Part shown: one piece after another, positions 9,144-18,806 of the stretch
Layout of the letters: each line of letters starts with the position of its first letter
Position numbering within the stretch: position 1 is the stretch's first letter
Source of the DNA: Cellulophaga sp. F20128
GTDB taxonomy: Bacteria; Bacteroidota; Bacteroidia; Flavobacteriales; Flavobacteriaceae
NCBI RefSeq assembly: GCF_023015805.1
Contig: NZ_JALKBA010000001.1
Coordinates: 62,001 to 126,000 of the forward strand
Length of the DNA: 64,000 nt
Direction: 5' to 3'
Notes under the pieces: model-generated
What the model was told of the DNA's origin: nothing
Databases searched by the model: none
Seen by the model: only the letters and a program-made list of their open reading frames with translations
Translations under genes and position numbers: made by a program

Positions 9144-9279
9144 CATAAAATTAAAACAAGTTGTCGTTGTTTTCTATTACCATATAGAAGGCACTAGTTT
9201 AGCATCTAAATGTTAAAGACTGCATACGCACTACTTTAGCATTGCTAAGTAAAACGGAACGTAAACTATTACAAAAAAA

Positions 9280-10359
9280 ATGGCAAACAAAATTGAAGTA
9301 AAGAATTTATTGGAAGCAGGTGTGCACTTTGGTCACCTGACAAGAAAGTGGAACCCGAATATGGCACCGTATATCTATATGGAACGTAACGGAATACACG
9401 TTATTAACTTATACAAAACAGCTGCAAAAATTGAAGAAGCTAATGAAGCTCTTAAAAAAATAGCAGCCTCAGGTAGAAAAATACTTTTTGTAGCTACCAA
9501 AAAACAAGCAAAAGATATCGTTGCCGATAGAGCAGGAAAAGCGAACATGCCCTACATCACAGAAAGATGGCCAGGTGGTATGCTTACCAACTTTATCACT
9601 ATTCGTAAGGCCGTTAAAAAAATGGCTTCTATTGATAGAATGAAAAAAGATGGTACTTTTTTAACTTTATCTAAAAAAGAACGTTTACAAGTTGATCGTC
9701 TTAGAGCCAAATTAGAGAAAAACTTAGGTTCAATCTCTGATATGACTCGTCTACCAGGCGCTTTATTTATTGTAGATACTATGAGAGAGCACATTGCAGT
9801 TAAGGAAGCTTTAAAATTAAACATTCCTATTTTTGCTATGGTAGATACTAACTCAGATCCAAGACCAATTGATTATATCATACCATCAAATGATGATGCT
9901 TCTAAATCTATTGAAGCAGTATTAACGCATGTTACTGATGCTATTATTGAAGGTTTAGCTGATCGTAAATCAGATAAGCAAGCAGAAAAAGAAGGCAAGG
10001 AAGAAGTAGCTGCACCAGCAAAGAAAGAAGAAGCTCCAAAAGCTAAAGAAACTCCAAAAACTGAAGAAGCACCTAAAGCTGAAGTTAAAAAAGAAGCTAC
10101 TGTTGAAGCTGAAGACTTAACTAAGGTTGAAGGAATTGGACCTAAAATTGCTGAAATTTTCCAAAGCAACAACATCAATACATATGCTGATTTGGCTGGT
10201 AAATCTGTTGAAGAATTAAGTGAAATATTAGCTGCTGCCGGATCTCGTTATGCATCTAAAAACCCAGGATCTTGGCCAAAACAAGCAAAAATGGCTGCTG
10301 ATGGTAAATGGGATGAGCTTAAAGAATGGCAAGACAACACTAAAGGAGGCATTGAATAA
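9280..10359 (+). CDS. rpsB: 30S ribosomal protein S2 with C-terminal helix-hairpin-helix extension
   Basis: A 359-residue protein, roughly 110-130 residues longer than a standard S2. Residues 1-228 are the S2 domain (LLEAGVHFGHLTRKWNPNM, ERWPGGMLTNF, PIFAMVDTNSDP). Residues 229-278 are a Lys/Glu/Pro/Ala-rich linker. Residues 279-359 form a compact domain with the helix-hairpin-helix motif VEGIGPKIA and a KNPGSWPKQAKMAADGKWDELKEWQ tail. I know the same tail type from ribosomal protein L21 of Flavobacteriaceae, so this is a shared accessory domain, possibly RNA or DNA binding. The S2 part is complete and should function. It is followed by tsf after a hairpin, the usual bacterial order. Confidence 0.95.
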   Translation: MANKIEVKNLLEAGVHFGHLTRKWNPNMAPYIYMERNGIHVINLYKTAAKIEEANEALKKIAASGRKILFVATKKQAKDIVADRAGKANMPYITERWPGGMLTNFITIRKAVKKMASIDRMKKDGTFLTLSKKERLQVDRLRAKLEKNLGSISDMTRLPGALFIVDTMREHIAVKEALKLNIPIFAMVDTNSDPRPIDYIIPSNDDASKSIEAVLTHVTDAIIEGLADRKSDKQAEKEGKEEVAAPAKKEEAPKAKETPKTEEAPKAEVKKEATVEAEDLTKVEGIGPKIAEIFQSNNINTYADLAGKSVEELSEILAAAGSRYASKNPGSWPKQAKMAADGKWDELKEWQDNTKGGIE

Positions 10360-10402
10360 CGTACTTCTTACTATAAAAAAAACAAAATATTAATTTAACA
10401 TC

Positions 10403-10431
10403 GTCCTGAAAAAATACTGTTTTTTCAGGAC
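10403..10431 (+). terminator. Hairpin between rpsB and tsf
   Basis: Perfect 12-bp arms (GTCCTGAAAAAA at 10403-10414 and complement at 10420-10431) with a 5-base loop, followed by a short T stretch. It lies only 22 bases before the tsf ATG. It may act as a partial terminator that tunes tsf against rpsB, or a processing site. Confidence 0.65.
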
Positions 10432-10452
10432 CATTTTAAAACCGAAAATAAA

Positions 10453-11418
10453 ATGGCAAAAATTACAGCCGCAGAAGTAAACAAACTAAGAAAAGCTACA
10501 GGTGCAGGAATGATGGACTGCAAAAATGCGTTAGTTGAAGCAGAGGGTGATTTTGACAAAGCAATCGATGTGCTTCGTAAGAAAGGACAAAAAGTTGCAG
10601 AAAAAAGAGCTGACCGTGATTCAAGTGAAGGTGCTGCTGTTGCAAAAGTTAATGCTTCTGAAACTAAAGGTGTAGCAATAGTACTAGGTTGCGAAACAGA
10701 TTTTGTTGGAAAAAACGAAAACTTTTTAAACCTTGCAAGTCAGTTGGGTGAATTAGCCTTAAACTACAATACAAAAGAAGAATTTCTAGCTGCCGATTTT
10801 GGTGGTATGACTGTTACTGAAAAATTAGTGGAACAAACTGGTGTTATTGGTGAAAAATTAGACATTAACGCTTTTGAAACAGTAGAAGCTCCTTTTGTAG
10901 GTTCTTATGTTCACATTAATAAAATTGCTGCTTTGGTTGGTTTATCCTCTAAAGTAGATAATATTGAAGTTTTAGGAAAAGATGTTGCTATGCAAATAGC
11001 TTCTATGGGCGCAACAACTTTGTCCTACAAGGATTTTGATCCCGCTTTTATTGCTTCAGAAACTGAAGCTAGAATTGCCGTTATTGAAAAAGACAATATT
11101 GAATTGGAACGTCTAGGAAAAACCCTTAAAAATGTACCACAATACATTTCTATGGCACAGTTAACACCTGAGGTTATGGCAAAGGCAGAAGAAGATGCTA
11201 AAGCACAACTTAAAGCTGAAGGCAAGCCAGAACAAATTTGGGATAAAATTTTACCAGGAAAAATGGAACGTTTTGTTTCTGATAACACAACGCTAGACCA
11301 AGAGCAATGTCTATTAGACCAAAACTTTATTAAGGATGAAAAACTTAACGTTGAGAGTTATGTAACTTCATACGGCGACGTAAAAGTTGTTGCCTTTAAA
11401 AGAGTTTCTCTTGGATAA
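10453..11418 (+). CDS. tsf: Elongation factor Ts
   Basis: A 321-residue EF-Ts. The N-terminal UBA-like domain holds VNKLRKATGAGMMDCKNALVEAEGDFDKAIDVLRKKG, and the core holds ETDFVGKN. EF-Ts reloads EF-Tu with GTP. The length, above the E. coli 283 residues, comes from the middle of the dimerisation domain and is common in Bacteroidota. It is downstream of rpsB as usual and ends before a strong terminator. Confidence 0.96.
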   Translation: MAKITAAEVNKLRKATGAGMMDCKNALVEAEGDFDKAIDVLRKKGQKVAEKRADRDSSEGAAVAKVNASETKGVAIVLGCETDFVGKNENFLNLASQLGELALNYNTKEEFLAADFGGMTVTEKLVEQTGVIGEKLDINAFETVEAPFVGSYVHINKIAALVGLSSKVDNIEVLGKDVAMQIASMGATTLSYKDFDPAFIASETEARIAVIEKDNIELERLGKTLKNVPQYISMAQLTPEVMAKAEEDAKAQLKAEGKPEQIWDKILPGKMERFVSDNTTLDQEQCLLDQNFIKDEKLNVESYVTSYGDVKVVAFKRVSLG

Positions 11419-11446
11419 GAATTAAGAGCTTTGCCTCTAATTACTG

Positions 11447-11483
11447 AAAAGCCGTTTTCCTATTCGAAAACGGCTTTTTTTGT
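11447..11483 (+). terminator. Terminator of tsf
   Basis: AAAAGCCGTTTTC at 11447-11459, loop CTATTC, complement at 11466-11478, then a T run. Strong intrinsic terminator. Confidence 0.9.
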
Positions 11484-11532
11484 TTTACAGTTTTCGTTAA
11501 CAAAATCTCATAATAAAATATAAGAGGTTCAA

Positions 11533-11559
11533 TTGCATTCATTTTTTTGATTATTTTTG
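11533..11559 (+). promoter_or_regulatory. Candidate promoter of pyrH-frr
   Basis: TATTTTTG at 11552-11559 matches TAnnTTTG, and TTG at 11533-11535 lies 16 bases upstream, slightly short of the usual spacing. The following leader to the ATG at 11583 is about 20 bases. Confidence 0.45.
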
Positions 11560-11582
11560 TTTCCTATATAAACAAGCGCACT

Positions 11583-12290
11583 ATGCAATTCAAAAGAATA
11601 CTTTTAAAACTCAGCGGAGAAGCCTTAATGGGTGAAAGACAATATGGAATTGACCCAATAAGATTGGCAGCCTATGCTCAGGAAATAAAAGAAGTTACGC
11701 AAAAAGGTATTCAGGTAGCTATTGTCATTGGTGGTGGTAATATTTTTAGAGGTGTTTCTGGAGCCAGCAACGGTATGGATCGTGTTCAAGGAGACCATAT
11801 GGGGATGCTAGCCACAGTCATTAACGGATTAGCCCTACAGAGTGCTCTAGAAGACGCTGGCATTCAAACAAGATTACAAACTGCCATTAAAATAAATGAA
11901 GTAGCTGAGCCTTTTATCAGAAGAAAAGCCATGCGCCATTTAGAAAAAGGACGGGTTGTTATTTTTGGCGGAGGCACGGGAAATCCTTATTTCACAACAG
12001 ATTCTGCCGCGGTATTACGCGCCATAGAAATAGAAGCTGATGTAATTTTAAAAGGAACTAGAGTTGATGGTATCTATACCTCAGATCCCGAAAAAGACGC
12101 TAATGCAACAAAGTTTGATAAAATTTCTTTCCAAGATGTACTCACCAAAGGATTAAAAGTAATGGATACCACTGCATTTACCTTAAGTCAGGAAAATGAA
12201 TTGCCAATTATTGTTTTTGACATGAACACCCAAGGCAACTTATTAAAGTTAGTATCCGGTGAGAATATAGGAACAGAAGTAAATGTATAA
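11583..12290 (+). CDS. pyrH: UMP kinase
   Basis: A 235-residue uridylate kinase of the amino acid kinase family: [39 protein letters not shown] and the [12 protein letters not shown] segment. It phosphorylates UMP to UDP in pyrimidine synthesis. An upstream in-frame start would add 12 residues not found in the family, and those bases overlap the likely promoter, so ATG 11583 is chosen. It lies directly before frr, the order common in bacteria (rpsB-tsf-pyrH-frr), here with a terminator after tsf. Confidence 0.96.
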   Translation: MQFKRILLKLSGEALMGERQYGIDPIRLAAYAQEIKEVTQKGIQVAIVIGGGNIFRGVSGASNGMDRVQGDHMGMLATVINGLALQSALEDAGIQTRLQTAIKINEVAEPFIRRKAMRHLEKGRVVIFGGGTGNPYFTTDSAAVLRAIEIEADVILKGTRVDGIYTSDPEKDANATKFDKISFQDVLTKGLKVMDTTAFTLSQENELPIIVFDMNTQGNLLKLVSGENIGTEVNV

Positions 12291-12332
12291 TAAGGTGCAG
12301 ATTTTGATGTACCTAGTTTAAATACTATTAAA

Positions 12333-12890
12333 ATGAACGAAGAAATTGATTTTATTTTAGACAGCACAAAAGAAAGTATGAATGGCTCCATAGACCATTT
12401 AGAAAAAGCATTTATAAAAATTAGAGCCGGTAAGGCCAGCCCAATAATGCTATCAAGTGTTATGGTAGATTACTACGGCTCCTCTACGCCACTTTCTCAA
12501 GTAGCCAATATTAATATTCCTGACGCTAGAACTATCGCTGTACAGCCATGGGAGAAAAACATGTTGCACGAAATTGAAAAAGCCATTATGAATGCAAATC
12601 TTGGTTTTAACCCGATGAACAATGGCGATTTCGTAATTATTAATGTCCCTCCTCTAACTGAAGAACGGAGAAGAGATTTGGTAAAACAAGCAAAATCCGA
12701 AGCTGAAGATGCTAAAATTGGAATTCGGAATGCAAGACAAGAAGCCAATAAAGAAATTCGAAATTCCGATGATGCCTCTGAAGATTTGAAAAAAAATGCC
12801 GAAGCATCCGTTCAAGAATTAACCAACAATTACACTAAAAAGATTGACACCCTACTCGCTTCTAAAGAAGTTGAAATAATGAAAGTCTAA
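12333..12890 (+). CDS. frr: Ribosome recycling factor
   Basis: A 185-residue RRF: KIRAGKASP, VDYYGSSTPLSQVANI, RTIAVQPWEKNML and the PPLTEERRRDLVKQAK helix, all typical. With EF-G it splits the post-termination ribosome. It lies 42 bases after pyrH and is likely co-transcribed with it. Confidence 0.97.
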   Translation: MNEEIDFILDSTKESMNGSIDHLEKAFIKIRAGKASPIMLSSVMVDYYGSSTPLSQVANINIPDARTIAVQPWEKNMLHEIEKAIMNANLGFNPMNNGDFVIINVPPLTEERRRDLVKQAKSEAEDAKIGIRNARQEANKEIRNSDDASEDLKKNAEASVQELTNNYTKKIDTLLASKEVEIMKV

Positions 12891-12901
12891 TTTAACTAAG
12901 T

Positions 12902-13299
12902 ATGAAACTATACTACAGAGAAGATTTAGATAAGCTGCAAATCATAGATGACATTAAAAGTCAACGAAGAAATGCCAAAATCTTCTCTGCATTATTAATC
13001 TTAGTTCAATTCTAAACATTTATAATAATAGCTTAAACCATATAGGCTATTTCAACACAGCACTTCTTGTCTTACTCTTAGCTTCCGGATATTACTTAAT
13101 CTTTAAAAAATCTTATCAAGAATATTATTTGATAAAAACTGTCATTGGTTTAAACAAGAGAAAAAATTTAGGCATTGAAAGCTATTCCTTTCTCTTAAAA
13201 AATGGAAAGCCACGGGATTTATCGCTTTCCAAATTAAAAAACACCCAAACGGAAGTAGAAGAATTTTACAAACAGTATGGAATTCCTATTCTTTACTAG
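12902..13299 (+). pseudogene. Frameshifted gene for a small two-helix membrane protein
   Basis: An ATG at 12902 opens a frame that stops after 37 residues at 13013-13015 (MKLYYREDLDKLQ... to ...LLILVQF). The continuation is in another frame from about 13006 to the TAG at 13299 and gives a coherent protein: the rest of a first hydrophobic helix, a second helix (TALLVLLLASGYYLIF), and a charged tail ending EEFYKQYGIPILY. Restoring one T in the gttc stretch near 13004-13007 gives a single product of about 132 residues with two membrane helices. Either a real one-base deletion or a sequence error. The family is not recognised. It lies just after frr, on the same strand. Confidence 0.7.
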
Positions 13300-13337
13300 C
13301 TCAATTTTATCATTTCCCATTTTTTAAACTTCATTTT

Positions 13338-13369
13338 TTGGGTACACTAACAATCATTCTTTACCTTTG
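13338..13369 (+). promoter_or_regulatory. Promoter of the RND exporter gene
   Basis: TTG at 13338-13340 and TACCTTTG at 13362-13369, 21 bases apart, match the Bacteroidota consensus. The start codon follows 20 bases later. Confidence 0.7.
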
Positions 13370-13389
13370 CGCACTTATAATTACTTTTA

Positions 13390-15807
13390 ATGGGTGCTAA
13401 GATAACGCAAGGTTTTTGGGCTAAAACTGCTCGGATAATTCTAAGAAATAGAATTCTAATTTTATTACTAATTACCGCTTTTACCATATTTTTAGCTTTG
13501 CAATGGAAAAACATGCGTTTTTCTAACTCAGAAGCCAACCTATTACCAGACCACCACCCCATAAACATTCAATACCAATCTTTTTTAAATTTATTTGGAG
13601 AAGAAGGCAATGTAATGGCTTTAGCCATTAAAGACAGCACCTTATTTACCCCAGCTAATTTTAACAGATGGAACAAATTAAGCAAACAACTGGAGGCTTT
13701 TCCAGAGGTTGATTTTGTACTTTCTACCGAAAATTTAAAAGAACTTGTTAAAGATGAAGACGGCCAAGAATTTATACTGCAAAATTTCATAAAAACTGCC
13801 CCTAGAACAGTTGCAGAAATAGACAGTTTAAAACATCATTTGTTTCAAAACATTCCATTCTATGAAAACCTTTTGTACAACAAAAAGACGGGGACTATTA
13901 GAACACTGGTTTACCTAGACAAAGACATTGTAAATACATCTGTACGGAAAGATTTTATCCTAAAAGATTTAAAACACCTCATTGACCAATTTGAAAAGGA
14001 AACCAAAATGGATGTACGCATTTCTGGAATGCCTTATATCCGAACTATGAATTCTCAGAATATTATTGATGAGATTCAAAAATTTATTTTGGCTGCCTTG
14101 GGAGTTACATCACTAATTTTCTTCTTCTTTTTCAGAAGTATTCGAGCCACTTTTATTTCTATGTGCGTTGTGATAATCGGCGTTATGTGGGCCTTTGGAA
14201 TTCTTGGGTTGCTAGAGTATGAGATTACCGTATTAACGGCCTTAATTCCGCCACTAATTATTGTAATTGGGATTCCAAATTGTATTTTTCTTATCAATAA
14301 ATACCAACAAGAGGTAAAAAACCATGGCAACAAAGCACTTTCACTGCAACGTGTTATCTCTAAAATCGGAAATGCTACTTTAATGACAAATGTCACCACA
14401 GCCTCTGGTTTTGCCACATTTATTATTACAGACAGTCAACTTTTAAAAGAATTTGGCATTGTTGCCTCTATGAATATTATTGGAATTTTTATTTTATCTC
14501 TTTTAATTATTCCTATTGTCTACAGCTTTTTACCCAAGCCACAAGACAAACATCTAAAACATTTGAACAAAAAATGGATTGATACTTTTGTAAATTGGAT
14601 GGAAAATATTGTCCGGAAAAAGCGTATTTCTGTTTATATCGTATCCATACTTCTTTTAATCGTAAGCATTATAGGAATGTATCAAATTGATATTTCTGGC
14701 AGCCCCATTGAAGACATGCCCAAAAAAGCACAGTTTTTTAAAGACATTCGATTCTTTGAGCAAGAATTTGATGGTATAATGCCCGTAGAAATTGTCATTG
14801 ACACCAAAAGAAAAAATGGTGTTCTAAAACCAGCCACCTTAAAACGAATGGATGAATTTGGGGGTATCATTGAAGAAATACCTGAACTATCTAAACCCAT
14901 ATCGGTGGTTAATTTGGTAAAGTACTCCAAACAAGCGTTTTACAATGGTATTCCAAAGTATTACCAATTGCCCACCTCACAAGAAAATACTTTTATCATG
15001 GATGTTGCTCGTAATTCTACAGGCAACGGGAATCTTTTAGAAAGTTTTGTTGACACCACCGGACAAACCGCACGGATGACCACATTTATGAAAGATGTGG
15101 ATACAGAGCGAATGGAAGAAATTGAAATGAAACTTCAAGAAAACCTAGACAAAATTTTTCCAAAAGAACGCTATACGGCTTTCTTAACCGGCAAGGCTTT
15201 ATTATTTCTTAAAGGCACCAAATACTTAGTAAACAATCTAGTGCTATCTCTGGCTTTGGCCATTGGTTTAATTGCTCTGTTTATGGCCTATTTGTTTCGC
15301 TCTTTTAGAATGATTATCATATCGCTAATCCCCAACCTATTACCATTGGTAATTACAGCTGGGGTAATGGGCTTCGCTGGAGTGCCTATAAAACCTTCGA
15401 CAATTTTAGTATTTAGCATCGCCTTTGGAATTTCAGTGGATGACACAATTCACTTTCTGGCAAAATACAGGCAAGAATTGGTGGTGAACAGGTGGGCCAT
15501 TAAGAAGTCTGTTTATGCTGCATTACGAGAAACAGGCGTAAGTATGTTTTATACCTCTATTGTATTGTTCTTTGGATTTTCGGTCTTTGTAATATCAAAT
15601 TTTGGAGGAACAGTAGCCCTAGGAGCACTTGTATCCGCAACCTTACTATTTGCTATGCTAGCCAACCTAATCTTATTACCTTCGCTCTTGTTGTCTTTAG
15701 AAAGAAGTATTGCCAATAAAGAAGTTTTAAAGAAACCACAGATTGATATTTTACCTTTAGAAGAAGTAAAAATCAAGAAAAAAAATCAAATCCATAATCA
15801 AAACTAA
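13390..15807 (+). CDS. RND/MMPL-family exporter
   Basis: An 805-residue membrane protein with the RND layout twice: one helix (about residues 18-35), a large soluble domain, then a bundle of five helices, repeated. The N-terminal half contains the helix region starting IQKFILAALGVTSLIFFFFF; the second bundle holds IAFGISVDDTIHFLAKYR, the conserved acidic segment of the proton relay. It belongs to the predicted exporters of the RND superfamily (MMPL/SSD type) that lack adaptor and outer membrane genes nearby. The cargo, possibly lipids or hopanoid-like molecules, cannot be told. It has its own promoter, and a hairpin separates it from asnS. Confidence 0.88.
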   Translation: MGAKITQGFWAKTARIILRNRILILLLITAFTIFLALQWKNMRFSNSEANLLPDHHPINIQYQSFLNLFGEEGNVMALAIKDSTLFTPANFNRWNKLSKQLEAFPEVDFVLSTENLKELVKDEDGQEFILQNFIKTAPRTVAEIDSLKHHLFQNIPFYENLLYNKKTGTIRTLVYLDKDIVNTSVRKDFILKDLKHLIDQFEKETKMDVRISGMPYIRTMNSQNIIDEIQKFILAALGVTSLIFFFFFRSIRATFISMCVVIIGVMWAFGILGLLEYEITVLTALIPPLIIVIGIPNCIFLINKYQQEVKNHGNKALSLQRVISKIGNATLMTNVTTASGFATFIITDSQLLKEFGIVASMNIIGIFILSLLIIPIVYSFLPKPQDKHLKHLNKKWIDTFVNWMENIVRKKRISVYIVSILLLIVSIIGMYQIDISGSPIEDMPKKAQFFKDIRFFEQEFDGIMPVEIVIDTKRKNGVLKPATLKRMDEFGGIIEEIPELSKPISVVNLVKYSKQAFYNGIPKYYQLPTSQENTFIMDVARNSTGNGNLLESFVDTTGQTARMTTFMKDVDTERMEEIEMKLQENLDKIFPKERYTAFLTGKALLFLKGTKYLVNNLVLSLALAIGLIALFMAYLFRSFRMIIISLIPNLLPLVITAGVMGFAGVPIKPSTILVFSIAFGISVDDTIHFLAKYRQELVVNRWAIKKSVYAALRETGVSMFYTSIVLFFGFSVFVISNFGGTVALGALVSATLLFAMLANLILLPSLLLSLERSIANKEVLKKPQIDILPLEEVKIKKKNQIHNQN

Positions 15808-15817
15808 TTTTCACTGT

Positions 15818-15848
15818 GATAAAGACTTTACAAAAAGTTATCTTTATC
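15818..15848 (+). terminator. Hairpin between the RND gene and asnS
   Basis: GATAAAGA at 15818-15825 pairs with TCTTTATC at 15841-15848 around a 15-base loop that has further partial pairing. It has no long T run. The right arm also contains TATCTTTA (15839-15846), similar to a -7 element, so this may be terminator, promoter or both. Confidence 0.45.
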
Positions 15849-15874
15849 CCTTAAAATAAGAAGTACATTTTAAA

Positions 15875-17308
15875 ATGAATACATACAGCATCAAGGAATT
15901 ACTTTCCGCCAAACACATTTTACAAGAAGTAACAACCAACGGTTGGGTTAAAACTTTTAGAAGCAATAGGTTTATCGCTTTAAATGATGGTTCTACAATT
16001 CACAACATTCAATGTGTTGTAGATTTTGAAAAACTAGACGAAGCAATTTTAAAGCAAGTCTCTTCTGGAGCTGCATTGCAAATAAAGGGAACCTTAGTTG
16101 AAAGCCAAGGAAAAGGACAAAATGTAGAAATACAGGTAACCGCTATAAAAATACATGGAGCTGCTGACCCAGAAACCTACCCCATTCAGCCCAAAAAGCA
16201 TTCTCTAGAGTTTCTTAGAGAAAAAGCACATTTGCGGATTAGAACCAATACATTTTCTGCAGTAATGCGAATGCGTTCTGCGCTATCGTTTGCTGTACAT
16301 CAATATTTTCAACAAAATGGATTCTACCACGTACACACGCCCATAGTAACAGGATCAGATGCTGAAGGAGCTGGAGAAATGTTTAGAGTATCTACCCTAG
16401 ATCCTAAAAATCCACCGCTAAACGAAGACGGAACAATTAATTACCAAGAAGACTTTTTTGGAAAAGAAACCAACCTTACTGTCTCTGGACAATTAGAAGC
16501 TGAAACTTATGCCATGGGTCTAGGCAAAGTGTATACTTTTGGGCCCACTTTTAGAGCAGAAAATTCTAACACCTCTAGACATTTGGCAGAATTTTGGATG
16601 ATTGAACCTGAAATGGCCTTCTTTGATTTGGATGCCAATATGGATTTGGCGGAAGATTTCATAAAAAGTGTGCTTTCTTATGTATTAGAAAACTGCAAAG
16701 ATGATTTGGAGTTCTTAGAACAAAGGTTACTTGCCGAAGAAAAAGGAAAACCAGTTGCTGAACGCAGTGAGATGCCTTTGATTGAAAAAATAAAGTTTAT
16801 TACAGAAAACAACTTTAAAAGGGTTAGCTACACAGAAGCCATAGACATTTTACGAAATAGCAAACCAAACAAAAAGAAGAAATTTAAATACCCTATCAAT
16901 GAATGGGGAGCTGATTTACAGAGTGAACACGAACGTTTTCTTGTTGAAAAACATTTTAAATGTCCTGTGATATTGTTTGATTATCCAGCAAAAATTAAGG
17001 CGTTTTACATGCGATTAAATGAAGATGGAAAAACAGTAAGAGCAATGGATATTCTTTTCCCTGGAATTGGCGAAATTGTTGGTGGCTCACAAAGAGAAGA
17101 ACGCCTCGATGTTCTTTTAGAAAAAATGAAGGCTTTAGACATTGACGAAAAAGAATTATGGTGGTATACCGATTTGCGTAAATACGGAAGTGCAGTACAT
17201 AGCGGCTTTGGCCTTGGCTTTGAGCGCTTGGTACTTTTTGCAACCGGAATGGGGAATATTAGAGACGTTATCCCTTTCCCTAGGACCCCACAAAATGCTG
17301 AATTTTAA
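15875..17308 (+). CDS. asnS: Asparaginyl-tRNA synthetase
   Basis: A 477-residue class IIb synthetase. Residues 1-115 are the OB-fold anticodon-binding domain (VTTNGWVKTFRSNRFIALNDGS). Motif 2 is FGPTFRAENSNTSRHLAEFWMIEPE and motif 3 is GFGLGFERLVLFATGMGNIRDVIPFPRTP. The IRDVIPFPR ending marks the Asn/Asp group, and the overall sequence fits AsnRS rather than AspRS, which is longer and carries a GAD insert. It charges tRNA-Asn directly. rpoN follows after 40 bases. Confidence 0.96.
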   Translation: MNTYSIKELLSAKHILQEVTTNGWVKTFRSNRFIALNDGSTIHNIQCVVDFEKLDEAILKQVSSGAALQIKGTLVESQGKGQNVEIQVTAIKIHGAADPETYPIQPKKHSLEFLREKAHLRIRTNTFSAVMRMRSALSFAVHQYFQQNGFYHVHTPIVTGSDAEGAGEMFRVSTLDPKNPPLNEDGTINYQEDFFGKETNLTVSGQLEAETYAMGLGKVYTFGPTFRAENSNTSRHLAEFWMIEPEMAFFDLDANMDLAEDFIKSVLSYVLENCKDDLEFLEQRLLAEEKGKPVAERSEMPLIEKIKFITENNFKRVSYTEAIDILRNSKPNKKKKFKYPINEWGADLQSEHERFLVEKHFKCPVILFDYPAKIKAFYMRLNEDGKTVRAMDILFPGIGEIVGGSQREERLDVLLEKMKALDIDEKELWWYTDLRKYGSAVHSGFGLGFERLVLFATGMGNIRDVIPFPRTPQNAEF

Positions 17309-17348
17309 TCTGAAATCTTTAAATTTATAGTCACAAGAATTAACCGCA

Positions 17349-18806
17349 ATGCTTAAACAACATTTACAATTTAAGTTATCTCAAAAGTTGTCTCCACAGC
17401 AGATACAGCTTATGAAGTTAATTCAGTTGCCTACCCAAGCTTTTGAACAACGCTTAAAGCAGGAACTTGAAGAAAACCCGGCTTTAGAAAGTGGCAAGGA
17501 AGAAGTTGAAAATGCTGATGACGAATTTGATGATGTTTACGATAATGATACAGACAACGACACCATTGAAGCAGAAGACATCAATATAGATGAATATTTA
17601 TCTGATGATGAAATCCCCGATTATCGTACACAAGCCAACAACTACAGTGCTGACGATGATGAAAAAAGCATCCCATATGCTTCTGGCACATCATTTAATC
17701 AATATTTAATGGCACAGTTAAATACGGTTTATTTAGATGATAACGACTGGGCAATAGCCGAATTTTTAATTGGCAGTATTGATGAAAGTGGGTATATCCG
17801 TAGACCTCTTGCAGACATTTTGGATGATCTTGCATTTACACAAAATGTTTACGCAGAAGAAAAAGACATAACTAAAGTATTAAAACTGGTTCAAGAACTA
17901 GATCCACCTGGAGTTGCCGCACGTTCTTTAGAGGAATGTCTTATCATTCAATTATCCAGAAAGGACCAAACCCCAGCTGTAGAACTTGCTGTTCTTATTT
18001 TACAAAAGTCTTTTGATCAGTTTACCAAAAAGCACTATAAAAAATTAATACAAAAATACAATATAACAGAAGAGCAGCTCAAAGGTGCTATTTCTGAAAT
18101 TGAAAAATTAAACCCTAAGCCCGGCGGATCTTATGCCGGAAATACGAGAATCATAGAACATATAGTTCCTGATTTTTCTATTAAAATTGCGGAAGGTGAA
18201 TTGGAATTAACACTAAATGGTAGAAATGCTCCTGAACTTCATATCTCCAGACAGTACAATAATATGCTTGAAGGATATAAGAACTCCAAGACAAAATCCA
18301 AATCACAAAAAGACACCGTGTTTTTTATCAAGCAAAAGTTAGACTCAGCCAAGTGGTTTATAGACGCCATTAAACAAAGACAGCAGACATTGTTTATTAC
18401 TATGGACGCCATCATGAAATACCAAGAGGAGTATTTTCTAACGGGAGACGAGCGCAAACTGCGTCCTATGATCCTTAAAGACATTGCCGACACCATTCAT
18501 ATGGACGTTTCCACAGTTTCTAGGGTTGCCAATAGTAAATATGTAGATACCCCGTACGGCACCAAATTAATTAAGGAATATTTCTCTGAATCTATGAAAA
18601 ACGAACAGGGAGAAGATGTTTCTACAAAAGAAATAAAAAAAATACTGGAGACTGTTATCGCTGAGGAAACCAAAAGAAAACCATTAACAGATGATAAATT
18701 AGCAGCCATCCTAAAAGATAAAGGATATCCTATTGCCCGAAGAACGGTAGCCAAATACAGGGAGCAACTCAACATTCCTGTTGCCAGGTTAAGAAAAGAG
18801 ATTTAA
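17349..18806 (+). CDS. rpoN: RNA polymerase sigma-54 factor
   Basis: A 485-residue sigma-54. Region I (residues 1-50) is Gln/Leu-rich: LQFKLSQKLSPQQIQLMKLIQLP. An acidic region II (about 55-110) follows, then the core-binding region III, the helix-turn-helix, and the C-terminal RpoN box ARRTVAKYREQLNIP. It directs polymerase to -24/-12 promoters and needs AAA+ activators. None is encoded in this window. Its stop codon overlaps the next gene's ATG by one base, so the two are translationally coupled. Confidence 0.97.
   Translation: MLKQHLQFKLSQKLSPQQIQLMKLIQLPTQAFEQRLKQELEENPALESGKEEVENADDEFDDVYDNDTDNDTIEAEDINIDEYLSDDEIPDYRTQANNYSADDDEKSIPYASGTSFNQYLMAQLNTVYLDDNDWAIAEFLIGSIDESGYIRRPLADILDDLAFTQNVYAEEKDITKVLKLVQELDPPGVAARSLEECLIIQLSRKDQTPAVELAVLILQKSFDQFTKKHYKKLIQKYNITEEQLKGAISEIEKLNPKPGGSYAGNTRIIEHIVPDFSIKIAEGELELTLNGRNAPELHISRQYNNMLEGYKNSKTKSKSQKDTVFFIKQKLDSAKWFIDAIKQRQQTLFITMDAIMKYQEEYFLTGDERKLRPMILKDIADTIHMDVSTVSRVANSKYVDTPYGTKLIKEYFSESMKNEQGEDVSTKEIKKILETVIAEETKRKPLTDDKLAAILKDKGYPIARRTVAKYREQLNIPVARLRKEI

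Noticed and set aside
9552-10178. Minus-strand open frames inside rpsB
   Set aside because: Shadows of the plus-strand coding sequence; composition is low-complexity and no motif is present.
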